Below, in pieces: positions 6,655 to 15,062 of a stretch of DNA of 32,614 nucleotides; within the stretch, counting starts at the first letter, position 1; each line of letters begins with the position of its first letter. The translations under genes and the position numbers were made by a program. A model generated the notes under the pieces. The model did not search any database and was not told the origin of the DNA. It saw nothing but the letters and a program-made list of their open reading frames with translations. The DNA lies in the NCBI GenBank assembly GCA_002399265.1, contig DHDG01000042.1, forward strand, positions 41,609 through 74,222, written 5' to 3'. This DNA comes from Firmicutes bacterium UBA4882. Lineage in GTDB: Bacteria > Bacillota > UBA4882.

Positions 6655-8596
6655 GTGCCTGCACCTCCGCTATGCTTCCGGAAGGACAAACTTGCGCACA
6701 AATGCCGCATCCGGTGCAAGAATCATTAATGTGGACCTTACCTTCCTTGCGTACCAATGCCGGGCAGCCGAGTTTCCCGATACAGATTCCGCAATTGGTG
6801 CAAGTAGCACTGTTAACCGCAAAGCGCATTCTGCTTCCAGTGTGCTTTAGCAGGGTCGCACAGGGCTGACGCATCACGATGAGTGCTGGCCCGGGGTACT
6901 GCAGTGCCTCCGAAGCCGTGGCGATGCTGGCGCTTAAATCAAAGGGATCGACTTCACGCACAAATTGTACTCCGCAGGCCTTAGCTACCGCCAACGGATC
7001 AACCGTAACGGTTTGTTTGCCCATCAGATTCTGCCCCACCCCTGGATTGGTCTGATTACCAGTCATCGCAGTAGTCCTGTTATCCAATACGACCATCTTG
7101 ATCGGGGTATTATTAAAAACTGCGTTAATCATGCCGGGTATCCCGCTATGGAAAAATGTCGAATCTCCCAGAAATGCCACGACGGGCCGCTTCGGTTCCG
7201 CTAGTTTGAGACCTTGCGCCAATGTAAATGACGCCCCCATGCACAGACAGGTATCTACAGCGTCCAACGGTTGCGCATTGCCCAGCGTATAACATCCGAT
7301 ATCTCCTGTAAAGATCGCCTGGTGCTTTCTGGCGGCCTGTCCCCAGATGTAAAAAGAGGCGCGGTGCGGGCAGCCAGCACACAGAACTGGCGGCCGTACA
7401 GGCAAATCCGGCTGTGGTCGCTGTTGCATGGTATCAGAGATAGGAATGCTCTGAGCTGTCGTTGTTGTCGAGCGCATTTCTGAACCTGAGAGCGCCAGAG
7501 AGACTAAATCGGCATTCAGTTCACCAACTGGCGAGAATTTGCCGTCCTTTCTGCCACTGATAACCGTATCCAGTTGATACTTTTGCGCGATTAAGGCCAG
7601 TTCTTCCTCTAGCAGCGGATCGCCTTCCTCAACCACCAGCACCCTCCTGCAGCGCTTCATAAAGGCGGCCGCCGCTTCAGCATTGATTGGGAAAGCTGCC
7701 ACTTCAAACATTGGATAGGCGGTATCATTGTCGATCGCCGCCACCCCCGTCGCCGCCGCTAACACTTCCTTGACATATCTGCGACTGACGCCACAGCAGA
7801 CAATTCCCAGTTCATACCGAAGCTGCGCGCCTGGGCCTGGGGCTGGGCCTTTGCCTGCTGTTGAGCCTGCGCCCGCGCTAATTCCTGCCTCTTCAGGAAT
7901 GTTGGTCAAGAGAAAAGGCGGCGCACTAAAATGTGATTGGAATTCCTGATTCATATCCCAAAGCCCTTGATGCCGGCGCCGCGATAATGCTGGAAAAATA
8001 ACCCACTTACTATCTCTCTCGAAGCTCATCTTGCGCGGAACACTGTAATTGGAGCGCGCTTTTTCCCGATCAATACTGACCGAGCCTGAGCCATGGCAAA
8101 GTCTGGTGGTTGGCCTCAAAATGACCGGAACGGAGAACTTTTCGGAGAGCTCAAACGCTTCCACTGTCAAACGCAACGCCTCTTCGGGATCGGAAGGCTC
8201 CAAGACTGGCAGTTTAGCCATACGCGCATATGCGCGAGTGTCCTGCTCATTCTGAGAACTATGCGGGCCGGGATCATCAGCCGAAACGATTACCAGCCCG
8301 CCCTTAACCCCGATATACGCCAAAGTCATCATCGCATCAGCCGCAACGTTCAGACCAACCTGCTTCATAGTCACAATAGATCTGGCTCCTGAATAAGAAG
8401 CGCCGGCAGCAACCTCCAAGGCCGCTTTTTCATTTACCGACCATTCGACATAAAAACCGTAATCGGAGGCCAGGTCCGCCAAGGTCGCCACTATTTCTGA
8501 AGAAGGCGTTCCCGGATAGCCGGTAACGACATTCACCCCGGCCAATACCGCGCCCCAGGCAATGGCTTCATTGCCCAGGAGCAGTTCTTTTTTCAT
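6644..8596 (-). CDS. iorA: Indolepyruvate:ferredoxin oxidoreductase alpha subunit
   Basis: This is the large catalytic subunit that binds thiamine pyrophosphate and carries two iron-sulfur clusters. The N-terminal domain shows VVTGYPGTPSSEI and the conserved Glu in EWSVNEKAALEVA; the TPP-binding domain shows GDIGCYTLG and GDSTFFHSGIPGM. The C-terminus has two ferredoxin motifs: Cys599/602/605 with Cys611, and Cys627/630/633 with Cys637 followed by Pro. The length of 650 residues is a little longer than usual, partly from a Gly/Ala/Pro-rich stretch at about 237-259. The ATG follows GGGAGAG. The upstream region (8597-8812) carries 13-bp repeats and the small palindrome GCCCGACTCGGGC at 8675-8687; no clear -35/-10 pair is visible. 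Confidence 0.95.
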   Translation of the reverse strand: MKKELLLGNEAIAWGAVLAGVNVVTGYPGTPSSEIVATLADLASDYGFYVEWSVNEKAALEVAAGASYSGARSIVTMKQVGLNVAADAMMTLAYIGVKGGLVIVSADDPGPHSSQNEQDTRAYARMAKLPVLEPSDPEEALRLTVEAFELSEKFSVPVILRPTTRLCHGSGSVSIDREKARSNYSVPRKMSFERDSKWVIFPALSRRRHQGLWDMNQEFQSHFSAPPFLLTNIPEEAGISAGAGSTAGKGPAPGPGAQLRYELGIVCCGVSRRYVKEVLAAATGVAAIDNDTAYPMFEVAAFPINAEAAAAFMKRCRRVLVVEEGDPLLEEELALIAQKYQLDTVISGRKDGKFSPVGELNADLVSLALSGSEMRSTTTTAQSIPISDTMQQRPQPDLPVRPPVLCAGCPHRASFYIWGQAARKHQAIFTGDIGCYTLGNAQPLDAVDTCLCMGASFTLAQGLKLAEPKRPVVAFLGDSTFFHSGIPGMINAVFNNTPIKMVVLDNRTTAMTGNQTNPGVGQNLMGKQTVTVDPLAVAKACGVQFVREVDPFDLSASIATASEALQYPGPALIVMRQPCATLLKHTGSRMRFAVNSATCTNCGICIGKLGCPALVRKEGKVHINDSCTGCGICAQVCPSGSIAEVQAHEN

Positions 8597-8740
8597 GGTT
8601 GATTCTCTCCCATTTGCTCACCTTGGGCTGTCTCTGCTATACTGCAAAGCTTCTGCTGCCGGATGCTGGCGTATGCCCGACTCGGGCTACGACCCCTTTC
8701 CCCCTTCTTCCTTCTCCCTTCCGCAATCCTGTACCGCCGA

Positions 8741-8779
8741 CAGCGCTATACTCCAGTGCTATACTCCAGTGCTATACTC
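8741..8779. repeat. Three tandem 13-bp repeats upstream of iorA
   Basis: CAG(C/T)GCTATACTC occurs three times in a row (8741-8753, 8754-8766, 8767-8779); only the first copy differs, by one base. A related CTGCTATACTG lies at 8634-8644, nearer iorA. On the iorA coding strand each unit reads GAGTATAGC(A/G)CTG. The 13-base period is not helical. It may be an operator array or a slippage product. Confidence 0.7.
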
Positions 8780-8812
8780 TTAGGTTATTATCTGATAACT
8801 AAATACCGCATA

Positions 8813-8858
8813 AAAAGAGAAAACCCTCCCGACGGATTCCGGAGGACCGTCGGGAGGG
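8813..8858 (-). terminator. Terminator of the LysM gene
   Basis: Perfect 12-base arms CCCTCCCGACGG (8824-8835) and CCGTCGGGAGGG (8847-8858) enclose an 11-base loop. On the minus strand the stem is followed by TTTTCTCTTTTT. It lies 28 bases after the LysM stop. Confidence 0.88.
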
Positions 8859-8886
8859 GCCATTTTATGAGGAGCTGTTTAGTTAT

Positions 8887-9873
8887 TTACACGAATTGGG
8901 CGCCGACCACAATCCAGCATCCTACCGGCAGGTTGGTCGGTACCGCCCAGGGATTCAGATGCTGCAGGCATTCTACCGTTGTGTTGAATTGCTGCGCCAG
9001 ATTGAAGAAAGTATCTCCCGGGCGCAGTTGATGCCAGCGCAACTGGAACCTCATGCACGGCTGCGGTGTCGCCGTAGGTGTGGTTGTCGGCGTTGTTGTT
9101 GGCGTCGTTGTGGGACCCATTTCGCTTACCCCTACAACCACCCAGCATCCTACCGGTAAGCTATTCGGATTAGCCCACGAATTCCAGAAAGCCAGGCATT
9201 CCGCTGTTGTGCCGAACATTTGTGCCAATCCAAAGAAAGTATCGCCTGGGCGTATCTGATGCCAGGTCAATTGGAAATTTCGACAGTCAGACGTTGTTGG
9301 TGACATAACGCCAACAACAATCCAGCATCCGACTGGCAGATTGGTCGGTACTGCCCAGGAATTCAAGCGCTGCAGGCATTCTACCGTTGTGTTGAATTGC
9401 TGCGCCAGATTAAAGAAGGTATCTCCCGAGCGCAGTTGATGCCAGCGCAACTGGAACCTCATGCACGGCTGCGGTGTCGCCGTTGGTGTGGTTGTCGGCG
9501 TTGTTGTCGGGGTCGTGGTGGGACCCATTTCGCTTACCCCTACAACCACCCAGCATCCAACCGGTAAAGCATTCGGATTAGCCCACGAGTTCCAGAAAGC
9601 AAGACATTCTGCTGTTGTGCCAAACATTTGTGCCAATCCAAAGAAAGTATCGCCCGAGCGTACCTGATGCCATGTCAATTGGAAATTTCGACAGTCAGAC
9701 GTTGTCGGTGACATAACGCCAACAACAATCCAGCATCCGACCGGCAGATTGGTCGGTACCGCCCAGGAATTCAAGCGCTGCAGGCATTCCACCGTTGTAT
9801 TGAATTGCTGCGCCAGATTGAAGAAAGTATCTCCCGAGCGCAGTTGATGCCAGCGCAGCTGGAACCTCATGCA
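8887..9873 (-). repeat. 408-bp DNA repeats within the LysM gene
   Basis: The coding unit A-B-linker (136 codons, 408 bp) occurs at 9873-9466 and again at 9465-9058, followed by a partial third copy at 9057-8887. The copies are nearly identical at the DNA level, including synonymous positions, which points to recent duplication or gene conversion. Recombination between copies could change module number. Confidence 0.9.
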
Positions 9874-9903
9874 GCACGACTGTGTTGCGAAATTATAGCT
9901 CAT
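8887..9903 (-). CDS. Five-module LysM protein
   Basis: This 338-residue protein is built from five LysM-like modules that would bind peptidoglycan or related glycans. Modules A (residues about 11-63, 147-199, 283-338) carry LRWHQLRSGDTFFNLAQQF; modules B (71-123, 207-259) carry LTWHQ(V/I)R-GDTFFGLAQMF. Each ends in LPVGCW-VVG and holds three conserved cysteines, which is unusual for LysM. Thr-Pro linkers of (TTTP) type join the A-B pairs. There is no signal peptide: the start MSYNFATQSCC is followed at once by module A. Absence of a secretion signal fits a spore-coat or cortex role after mother-cell expression, but this is inference. AAAGGGG lies ten bases before the ATG, and a small CCGGC-AAAA-GCCGG hairpin sits just upstream of it. 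Confidence 0.85.
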   Translation of the reverse strand: MSYNFATQSCCMRFQLRWHQLRSGDTFFNLAQQFNTTVECLQRLNSWAVPTNLPVGCWIVVGVMSPTTSDCRNFQLTWHQVRSGDTFFGLAQMFGTTAECLAFWNSWANPNALPVGCWVVVGVSEMGPTTTPTTTPTTTPTATPQPCMRFQLRWHQLRSGDTFFNLAQQFNTTVECLQRLNSWAVPTNLPVGCWIVVGVMSPTTSDCRNFQLTWHQIRPGDTFFGLAQMFGTTAECLAFWNSWANPNSLPVGCWVVVGVSEMGPTTTPTTTPTTTPTATPQPCMRFQLRWHQLRPGDTFFNLAQQFNTTVECLQHLNPWAVPTNLPVGCWIVVGAQFV

Positions 9904-10104
9904 TATATCTAAGCCCCTTTCCGGCTTTTGCCGGATTACTCTCTACCATCATATGACAGGCAGGGGCTTGTGGAAACTAATCAAGCCTTAAACAGGATAC
10001 AATCACGCATTTTCTGTCTCTATGACATGTACATTTGGAAGGCGGTCTGATAGTATTATGGAGGAAGCTGACTCACTTGAGTCCACAAATAGGAGGAAAA
10101 CACG

Positions 10105-11343
10105 ATGCACAGCAGGAAATCAAAAACAGGAAAACTGTTTGTTAGAATACTCTTGGTTTTCGTCATTCTCGTCATAGCATTGTCCGCCCTTAACTATAAG
10201 TTGATCATTGGCATCTATCATGGAATGACTCTTTTTGAACCGGAAAAACTGGCGGAGAACTTTTGCCGTGCCGATCAGCGCTTTCGTTCAAGATTAGTTG
10301 CCGCAGGTGGTGATGTATCTGCATTCACGTATGATCTGCAGGGGCTTCCTGAACATTACCAATATGCTGGTGAGACTAAGAGCATCACGCAGTTCGTGGA
10401 GCATACCGACACCACTGGTTTAATTGTGACCAGCGGTGACGTGATTTTATATGAGGAGTATTTTCAAGGAAACGCTGCCATGTCCAGATCCATCGTGTGG
10501 TCTGTATCCAAATCTGTGGTGTCAGCGCTAATGGGCATTGCCATAGCAGACGGATACATCAAGGACGTCTCTGACCCCGTTACAAACTACGTGCCAAGTC
10601 TGGCGGCTAGTGGGTATAATGGCGTCGCTATCGAAGATGTCTTGCAGATGTCCTCTGGCATCAGCTTTAACGAGGATTATTTTGACGCTTCCTCAGACTT
10701 CAACAAAATGGCACCAAGTTCTGTAGGACTTGGAGGTCCACTGGAGGATGTCCTGCTCACCTTAGAACGCGAACATGAGCCCGGAACAGTGCGCGAGTAT
10801 GCCAGTAGCGACGCCCAAGTCTTAGGTATGGTAATCAGAGCCGCAACAGGCATGGACCTTGCTTCCTATACCGCGACAAGGTTATGGCAACCGGCTGGCA
10901 TGGAATCTGATGCCTACTGGCTTACAGACAGCTCCGGTGTGGAATCGGCTTTCGGAGGCTTTAATGCCACACTGCGCGATTTGGCTCGTTTCGGTAATGT
11001 TTATCTCCATAATGGATTCTGGAATGGCAAGCAAATTATCCCGCAGGATTGGGTAAGCGCTTCAGTGACTACCGATGAAGCTCATCTATTGCCAAGCGAG
11101 CATTCGCTCGGATATGGCTATCAGTGGTGGGTGCCTGGTGGGGACGAAGGCGATTTTCTGGCGATTGGCATTTATGGACAAGTGATTTATATTAATCCCC
11201 GCCATAATATTGTGATTGCCAAGACTTCCGCCTACCGAGGGTATGAACAAGACGGTGAAGCGATGGAATTAGAAAGTGTTGCCTTTATGCGCGCGATCGC
11301 TACCGCCCTGGGAGAGACAACCGCCCAAAAAAGCGGACAATAG
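10105..11343 (+). CDS. Beta-lactamase-related serine hydrolase, membrane-anchored
   Basis: This is a class C beta-lactamase/PBP-fold protein (PF00144 type) that could act as an esterase, peptidase or beta-lactamase outside the cell. A single N-terminal membrane segment (about residues 11-29) anchors it. The catalytic SxxK is S133-V-S-K136, and the second motif is Y232-A-S, as in esterase-like members rather than the Y-x-N of true class C enzymes. The C-terminal part has GYGYQWWVPGG followed by IYGQVIYINP, the usual family end. Length 412. AGGAGG lies eight bases before the ATG. GACTCA-CT-TGAGTC at 10070-10083 is a small inverted repeat in the leader that could be an operator. True substrate cannot be told from sequence. 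Confidence 0.85.
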   Translation: MHSRKSKTGKLFVRILLVFVILVIALSALNYKLIIGIYHGMTLFEPEKLAENFCRADQRFRSRLVAAGGDVSAFTYDLQGLPEHYQYAGETKSITQFVEHTDTTGLIVTSGDVILYEEYFQGNAAMSRSIVWSVSKSVVSALMGIAIADGYIKDVSDPVTNYVPSLAASGYNGVAIEDVLQMSSGISFNEDYFDASSDFNKMAPSSVGLGGPLEDVLLTLEREHEPGTVREYASSDAQVLGMVIRAATGMDLASYTATRLWQPAGMESDAYWLTDSSGVESAFGGFNATLRDLARFGNVYLHNGFWNGKQIIPQDWVSASVTTDEAHLLPSEHSLGYGYQWWVPGGDEGDFLAIGIYGQVIYINPRHNIVIAKTSAYRGYEQDGEAMELESVAFMRAIATALGETTAQKSGQ

Positions 11344-11383
11344 CATCTGACATCGAAAGACTGCCCTAATTTTGGGATTACAT

Positions 11384-11412
11384 GCTACAAGCACGCCATG
11401 CGTGCTTGTAGC
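11384..11412. terminator. Hairpin between convergent genes
   Basis: Perfect 12-base arms GCTACAAGCACG (11384-11395) and CGTGCTTGTAGC (11401-11412) enclose a 5-base loop. It sits between the convergent stops of the hydrolase and the esterase-like gene. Neither side has a good T-tract, so termination would be weak. Confidence 0.6.
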
Positions 11413-11422
11413 CTTGATATCT

Positions 11423-12700
11423 TCAGGGAAGCGGCTCAGCCGCCGTGACATTGCGCATGCCAAGCAGCAAATCATACCGGTCTCCCAACAGAGCCCCGTA
11501 ATATTTGACGTTCTGAATGGGGTTCTTGTGGCCGTCTTTCCCGGGTTCACGGGTAAACATCGCGGCAATCGCAGGGCTTCCTGGCAAACCTTTCATGAAA
11601 TCGTCTAACAGTTGCCTGCCAATCGAGGCCGTTTTCATTCCGGAAACGCTGCCATAGGTGTGTTCACCGCCGCTGGCACCGGCATAGATAGAAAAGACTC
11701 TGCCCCGACTCCATTCAAATTCTTTGTCTAGCCAGACGCCGACATGATCATAACTAAAGTGCGGTTCTGGAACTTTAGTTACGTGGGCGGCTCCATTCCA
11801 AGCGAAAATGCGCAATTTTTCCGGCGCGCAGTCTAGATTGTCAACATGCCAGCGAAAGTACTCCTTTATCATGGCTTCACGTTCAGCACTCCAATCAAAA
11901 CCGCGTTGATCCTGACGAAAAGCCAGTTCGACACTGCGTCTGGTGCTATAGACATCAAAGGCGGCCTGCTCATAGTCGGCCATGATTTCGCGTAGCGCCG
12001 GAGCCATTTTGACAAAGGCTTCCTCAAGCAGTACTAACGTCTGATATAATTGCTCCAGGCTCCTAAATTCCTGGATGATGCTTGCGATTGCTGCTAATTC
12101 CTCGCGCTGTGGTCCTTCCGGCAGGCTCTTAATCATGTTGGTAGTCTTTCGGACAGCATAGCTGACACCATGAGAAATATCAGTGGCAATGATCACAATA
12201 CGCCGCTCATGCGAGATTTTCTGGTTGTAAAGGTACAGTTTCTCCCAGAACTGACGCTGGTCCTTGGTATGGGCAGAATTGTAATAACTCCAAATGTCCA
12301 TTTCATCAAGCAGGGCCGCGTCGCCGCATTCCAGGTAGCGATTCAACAACTCTGAATAGGCAAAATCGGTCTCTGGAGCGAAGTAGCGGTATCCGGCCTT
12401 CTGGTTCAGAAAGACCAGCATGCGGAAGATCATTTCCAGGTGTTCTCTGGTGCCATGGGGGCTCTCGCCATACATAATGACCCTGTTAGCTTCCGCAACT
12501 GGCAACAGAAAATCAAGATCGGAAAAGTCATCTAAGTCATCAGTCGAATTAATGATGAAATGATTCTCAGCGGCAAAGGCCAAAACGCCTTTATTAATCC
12601 CACAACCGCTGCTTAAAAGTACACCAGCCAAGAGCAACAGCGACAGCCACATCCGACTGGTTCTGCCACGAAAAGCTCTTTTATCAAAGATCATGGTCAA
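11423..12700 (-). CDS. Erythromycin-esterase-like lipoprotein
   Basis: The protein belongs to the erythromycin esterase (EreA/ succinoglycan-biosynthesis) superfamily. Its motif GESPHGTRE at residues 77-85 holds the conserved Glu and His, and RYFAPETDFAYSELLNRYL follows as in the family. The N-terminus has a positively charged start, a Leu-rich helix and lipobox LSSGC with Cys33, so it should be a lipid-anchored extracytoplasmic protein; the characterised Ere resistance enzymes are cytoplasmic. A resistance role is therefore doubtful and a hydrolase of unknown substrate is the safe call. TTG 12700 is chosen because GGAGG lies ten bases upstream; the ATG two codons later is 16 bases away. Confidence 0.75.
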   Translation of the reverse strand: MTMIFDKRAFRGRTSRMWLSLLLLAGVLLSSGCGINKGVLAFAAENHFIINSTDDLDDFSDLDFLLPVAEANRVIMYGESPHGTREHLEMIFRMLVFLNQKAGYRYFAPETDFAYSELLNRYLECGDAALLDEMDIWSYYNSAHTKDQRQFWEKLYLYNQKISHERRIVIIATDISHGVSYAVRKTTNMIKSLPEGPQREELAAIASIIQEFRSLEQLYQTLVLLEEAFVKMAPALREIMADYEQAAFDVYSTRRSVELAFRQDQRGFDWSAEREAMIKEYFRWHVDNLDCAPEKLRIFAWNGAAHVTKVPEPHFSYDHVGVWLDKEFEWSRGRVFSIYAGASGGEHTYGSVSGMKTASIGRQLLDDFMKGLPGSPAIAAMFTREPGKDGHKNPIQNVKYYGALLGDRYDLLLGMRNVTAAEPLP

Positions 12701-12780
12701 GATGCACCCGCCTCCTAACTATAATGTTAATGGGCTGCCAGTTGCGCAAGATCCAGCCATCTACAATGCGGAACTGACAC

Positions 12781-12799
12781 TAATCCACACTGTGGATAA
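12781..12799. promoter_or_regulatory. Inverted pair of DnaA-box-like sites
   Basis: TGTGGATAA (12791-12799) is the exact complement of the DnaA box TTATCCACA. TAATCCACA (12781-12789) on the other strand differs from the box at one position. With one base between them they make the perfect 15-base palindrome at 12783-12797. The site is in the gap upstream of the esterase-like gene and downstream of the phosphoribosyltransferase gene. It could bind DnaA or be the palindrome of another regulator. Confidence 0.45.
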
Positions 12800-12861
12800 A
12801 ACCTGTGGTCATATGTATAATTTTTGCGCATATACATAAGGCTCCCAAAAGCCAGAGTCTG

Positions 12862-13326
12862 TTAGCGCTCCTCAGGCTCCCAGGGATAAACAATCCACTC
12901 ATCTGTTTCAGCGGCGGCAAAATCAGGCCGCACCTCAAGAAAGCGCGATTTGGACGGCTTGTAATGCAACACAGCCACTTCGGGCAGGCCATTCACTTCG
13001 ATAATCCGCTCTCGCACAGCCATAGCTGTCTTGCCGGAATCCCAGATATCATCGACCACCAAAAGCTTACTGCCCTTCAGATAAGGGTCTGCCGGAAACT
13101 GCAAAAAAATTGGCCTTTCAAGTGTTTTTTCAACACCGGAATAGAACATCACGGAAGCGACCAGAATATTTCGCATGTCCAGTTTTTCGCTGATGAGACA
13201 AGCCGGGATCATGCCACCGCGGGTAATCGCCAGCAATGCGTCATATTTTCGGCCGCGAATCTGTTCAACAAGCTTGTCCACCAGTTCTGTCACAGTGGAC
13301 CAATCCAGGTAGTGTTTATCAGCCAC
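12862..13326 (-). CDS. Phosphoribosyltransferase (xanthine/guanine type)
   Basis: This is a type I phosphoribosyltransferase that would transfer a purine base to PRPP. The PRPP loop is LLVVDDIWDSGKTA at about residues 88-101, and the pyrophosphate-loop region reads AITRGGMIPA. The protein most resembles xanthine/guanine phosphoribosyltransferases, but base specificity is uncertain. GTG 13326 gives 154 residues with AAAGGA eight bases upstream. ATG 13335 is three codons earlier, but the purine-rich ribosome site directly abuts it. The leader has two near-copies of AAAGRTCAATGTT at about 13343-13373. The gene probably forms its own unit between pckA and the esterase-like gene. Confidence 0.85.
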   Translation of the reverse strand: MADKHYLDWSTVTELVDKLVEQIRGRKYDALLAITRGGMIPACLISEKLDMRNILVASVMFYSGVEKTLERPIFLQFPADPYLKGSKLLVVDDIWDSGKTAMAVRERIIEVNGLPEVAVLHYKPSKSRFLEVRPDFAAAETDEWIVYPWEPEER

Positions 13327-13441
13327 AGATTTCATCCTTTCCCAAAGGTCAATGTTGTGTCAAAGATCAATGTTTTGCTAACGAACAACGTCAATGCGCG
13401 TCATTTCGACATCGGCGCCGCTAATCCTGCCACCTTACAGC

Positions 13442-13480
13442 GACAAGCCGCCGATTCCCAAGGGAAAAGAGCGGCTTGTC
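13442..13480. terminator. Stem-loop between pckA and the phosphoribosyltransferase gene
   Basis: Perfect ten-base arms GACAAGCCGC (13442-13451) and GCGGCTTGTC (13471-13480) enclose a 19-base loop. It lies 23 bases after the pckA stop. There is no T-tract on the minus side, so it could be a processing or stabilising hairpin rather than a strong terminator. Confidence 0.5.
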
Positions 13481-13502
13481 CGTATTGGAAGCTTATTTTT
13501 CT

Positions 13503-15035
13503 TTACTTCTCAACTGCTTTGGCAATTTCAGGACGCAATCCCGGGAATTTGGCCAACCACTGTTTTCTCTCAGACCGTAATTCTTCGGTCAGCTTTTGAT
13601 ATTCTTCCTTGGAGTAATAGTGTTTGGGATCATAGGCTTCCATGTCAACGCTTTCAATTTTAGACGGAACCAGATAACCCCAGTCCGGATCCTGCACCCA
13701 TTCAATGTCATCCAGAGCGATGTGTTTCATAACCGATGTCGTCACTTTGATGGAGATCTTCGTGCCAGCTTTGTCACCATTCTTGCCAACATTACCGGTA
13801 TTGATCAGGTAGCACTCCATATCTTTGTTGGATTTGAGAATATCGAGCAGGCGATTGCCTTCCTCAGCCTCAGATCCTACGATAAACGGATTGGTTCCAA
13901 CTTCACGCTTGGACTGTCCGGCTTTGGTCGGATCGCCAGCGGAGGTTTCAATCGACTCACCCAGCATAAAGTAGGCGGCCGCCTGTTCATGAGTGAGCTT
14001 GGCTACAATCGGAACGATCGTGTCTCTTCTGGTGATAAAGAGAATTTTATTAGCCTTCTGCAAGTCAATTGTGTCGTCAGTATTGGCGACGTCGCTGCGC
14101 AGGATTACGCCGCGGCCGTTACCAGTGATTACGCTGTTCATAAAATCGATCTGCCCGTCCGGTTTAATCCAGACGTTTTCGTACAGTGCCGTTGGTTTGG
14201 TGGCTGCCGAATATAGCACCGCTTGGGACGGCTCCAGGCCTTCTGTCTTGATGAAGAATCCACGTTCCGTACCATAGCAGAAACCTTTCTCATTCATCAA
14301 AACGACGTCGTCCTGCCGGATAATCACGCCTTCTTCGCCCTGCAAACCATGATCATGTAGTGTTAAAGTGGTTTTGCCGGTTCCGGAAAGCCCGAACATA
14401 ATAAAGCCAACTTCCTGAAGTTTGCCACCGCGTTTTACTTTCAAGACCTTGCTGCCGGCATGCAGGCCAAGTCCACCGCGTTTTTTGATAATATACATCG
14501 CCATGCGCAGGAAGGATTTCTTGCACTCGCCGAAATAGTCGGTGCCCAATATGTAGGTTACGCCGGCTTCCGGGTGCGCGAAGATAATTCTCTCTGGCCA
14601 TTCCGGCACATAGATGCTAATGATATCGGGTTCGCCTTCCGGGTTGGAGGCCTCGAAAAGCGTGTTATACCATTGCAGCGGAATGCGGGCAACATGCTTC
14701 GAGATGTAAAGCCGGCAATGCAGACGCATCTCGGGATTCTGGCACATATCACGGTCGAGGGCGATCATTTCTTTGCCCTTCAGGTACTCATGAACTTTAT
14801 TGCGCAGCTCTTCAGCTTTGCTGAGTTCTATAGGCTGCTGCATCACACCAAGCTTGACGCCGTCAGGAACAATGTAGGTCATCTTTGCGCTGCGGTTTCT
14901 AACCTTGGTGACGTAGTTGGCACTGCCAAAAGCAGTGGTCATTTCTCCGGGCAGCGCCCATTCACGCATCTGCTCCGGCGCAGGGTTCACGTGTATCTTT
15001 TTGGCTTGTACCGCCTGTCTGAATGGATGCCTCAA
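13503..15035 (-). CDS. pckA: Phosphoenolpyruvate carboxykinase (ATP), divergent
   Basis: The enzyme interconverts oxaloacetate plus ATP and phosphoenolpyruvate plus CO2 plus ADP, either for gluconeogenesis or, in anaerobes, for CO2-fixing ATP synthesis. The P-loop GLSGTGKTTL, the downstream RQDDVVLMN metal-site region, the YENVWIKPDGQIDF block and LTHEQAAAYFMLGES identify PF01293. The usual substrate-binding GRSPKDK is here reduced to RNRSAKMTYIV, and the metal-Lys region reads YFGECKKSFLRMAM in place of WYGGEMKKGMFS. The length of 510 is slightly below the 530-540 typical of bacterial enzymes. Start TTG 15035 has GGGGGT eight bases upstream. It is a recognisable but distant member. Confidence 0.88.
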   Translation of the reverse strand: MRHPFRQAVQAKKIHVNPAPEQMREWALPGEMTTAFGSANYVTKVRNRSAKMTYIVPDGVKLGVMQQPIELSKAEELRNKVHEYLKGKEMIALDRDMCQNPEMRLHCRLYISKHVARIPLQWYNTLFEASNPEGEPDIISIYVPEWPERIIFAHPEAGVTYILGTDYFGECKKSFLRMAMYIIKKRGGLGLHAGSKVLKVKRGGKLQEVGFIMFGLSGTGKTTLTLHDHGLQGEEGVIIRQDDVVLMNEKGFCYGTERGFFIKTEGLEPSQAVLYSAATKPTALYENVWIKPDGQIDFMNSVITGNGRGVILRSDVANTDDTIDLQKANKILFITRRDTIVPIVAKLTHEQAAAYFMLGESIETSAGDPTKAGQSKREVGTNPFIVGSEAEEGNRLLDILKSNKDMECYLINTGNVGKNGDKAGTKISIKVTTSVMKHIALDDIEWVQDPDWGYLVPSKIESVDMEAYDPKHYYSKEEYQKLTEELRSERKQWLAKFPGLRPEIAKAVEK

Positions 15036-15062
15036 CTTAATCTACCCCCAGATATCATTTTT

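Noticed and set aside
8741..8779. The three 13-bp repeats as a CRISPR array.
   Set aside because: Units are contiguous, lack spacers and are too short for CRISPR repeats.
9053..9667. Plus-strand frames with Gly-Val repeats (VGVVVGVVVG).
   Set aside because: They are the reverse reading of the Thr-Pro linkers in the LysM gene.
12805..13599. A 264-codon plus-strand frame opposite the phosphoribosyltransferase.
   Set aside because: It is the antisense shadow of a clear gene, without a ribosome site and with composition typical of reversed coding sequence.
13596..14216. A 206-codon plus-strand frame opposite pckA.
   Set aside because: It is an antisense shadow of the PEP carboxykinase gene.
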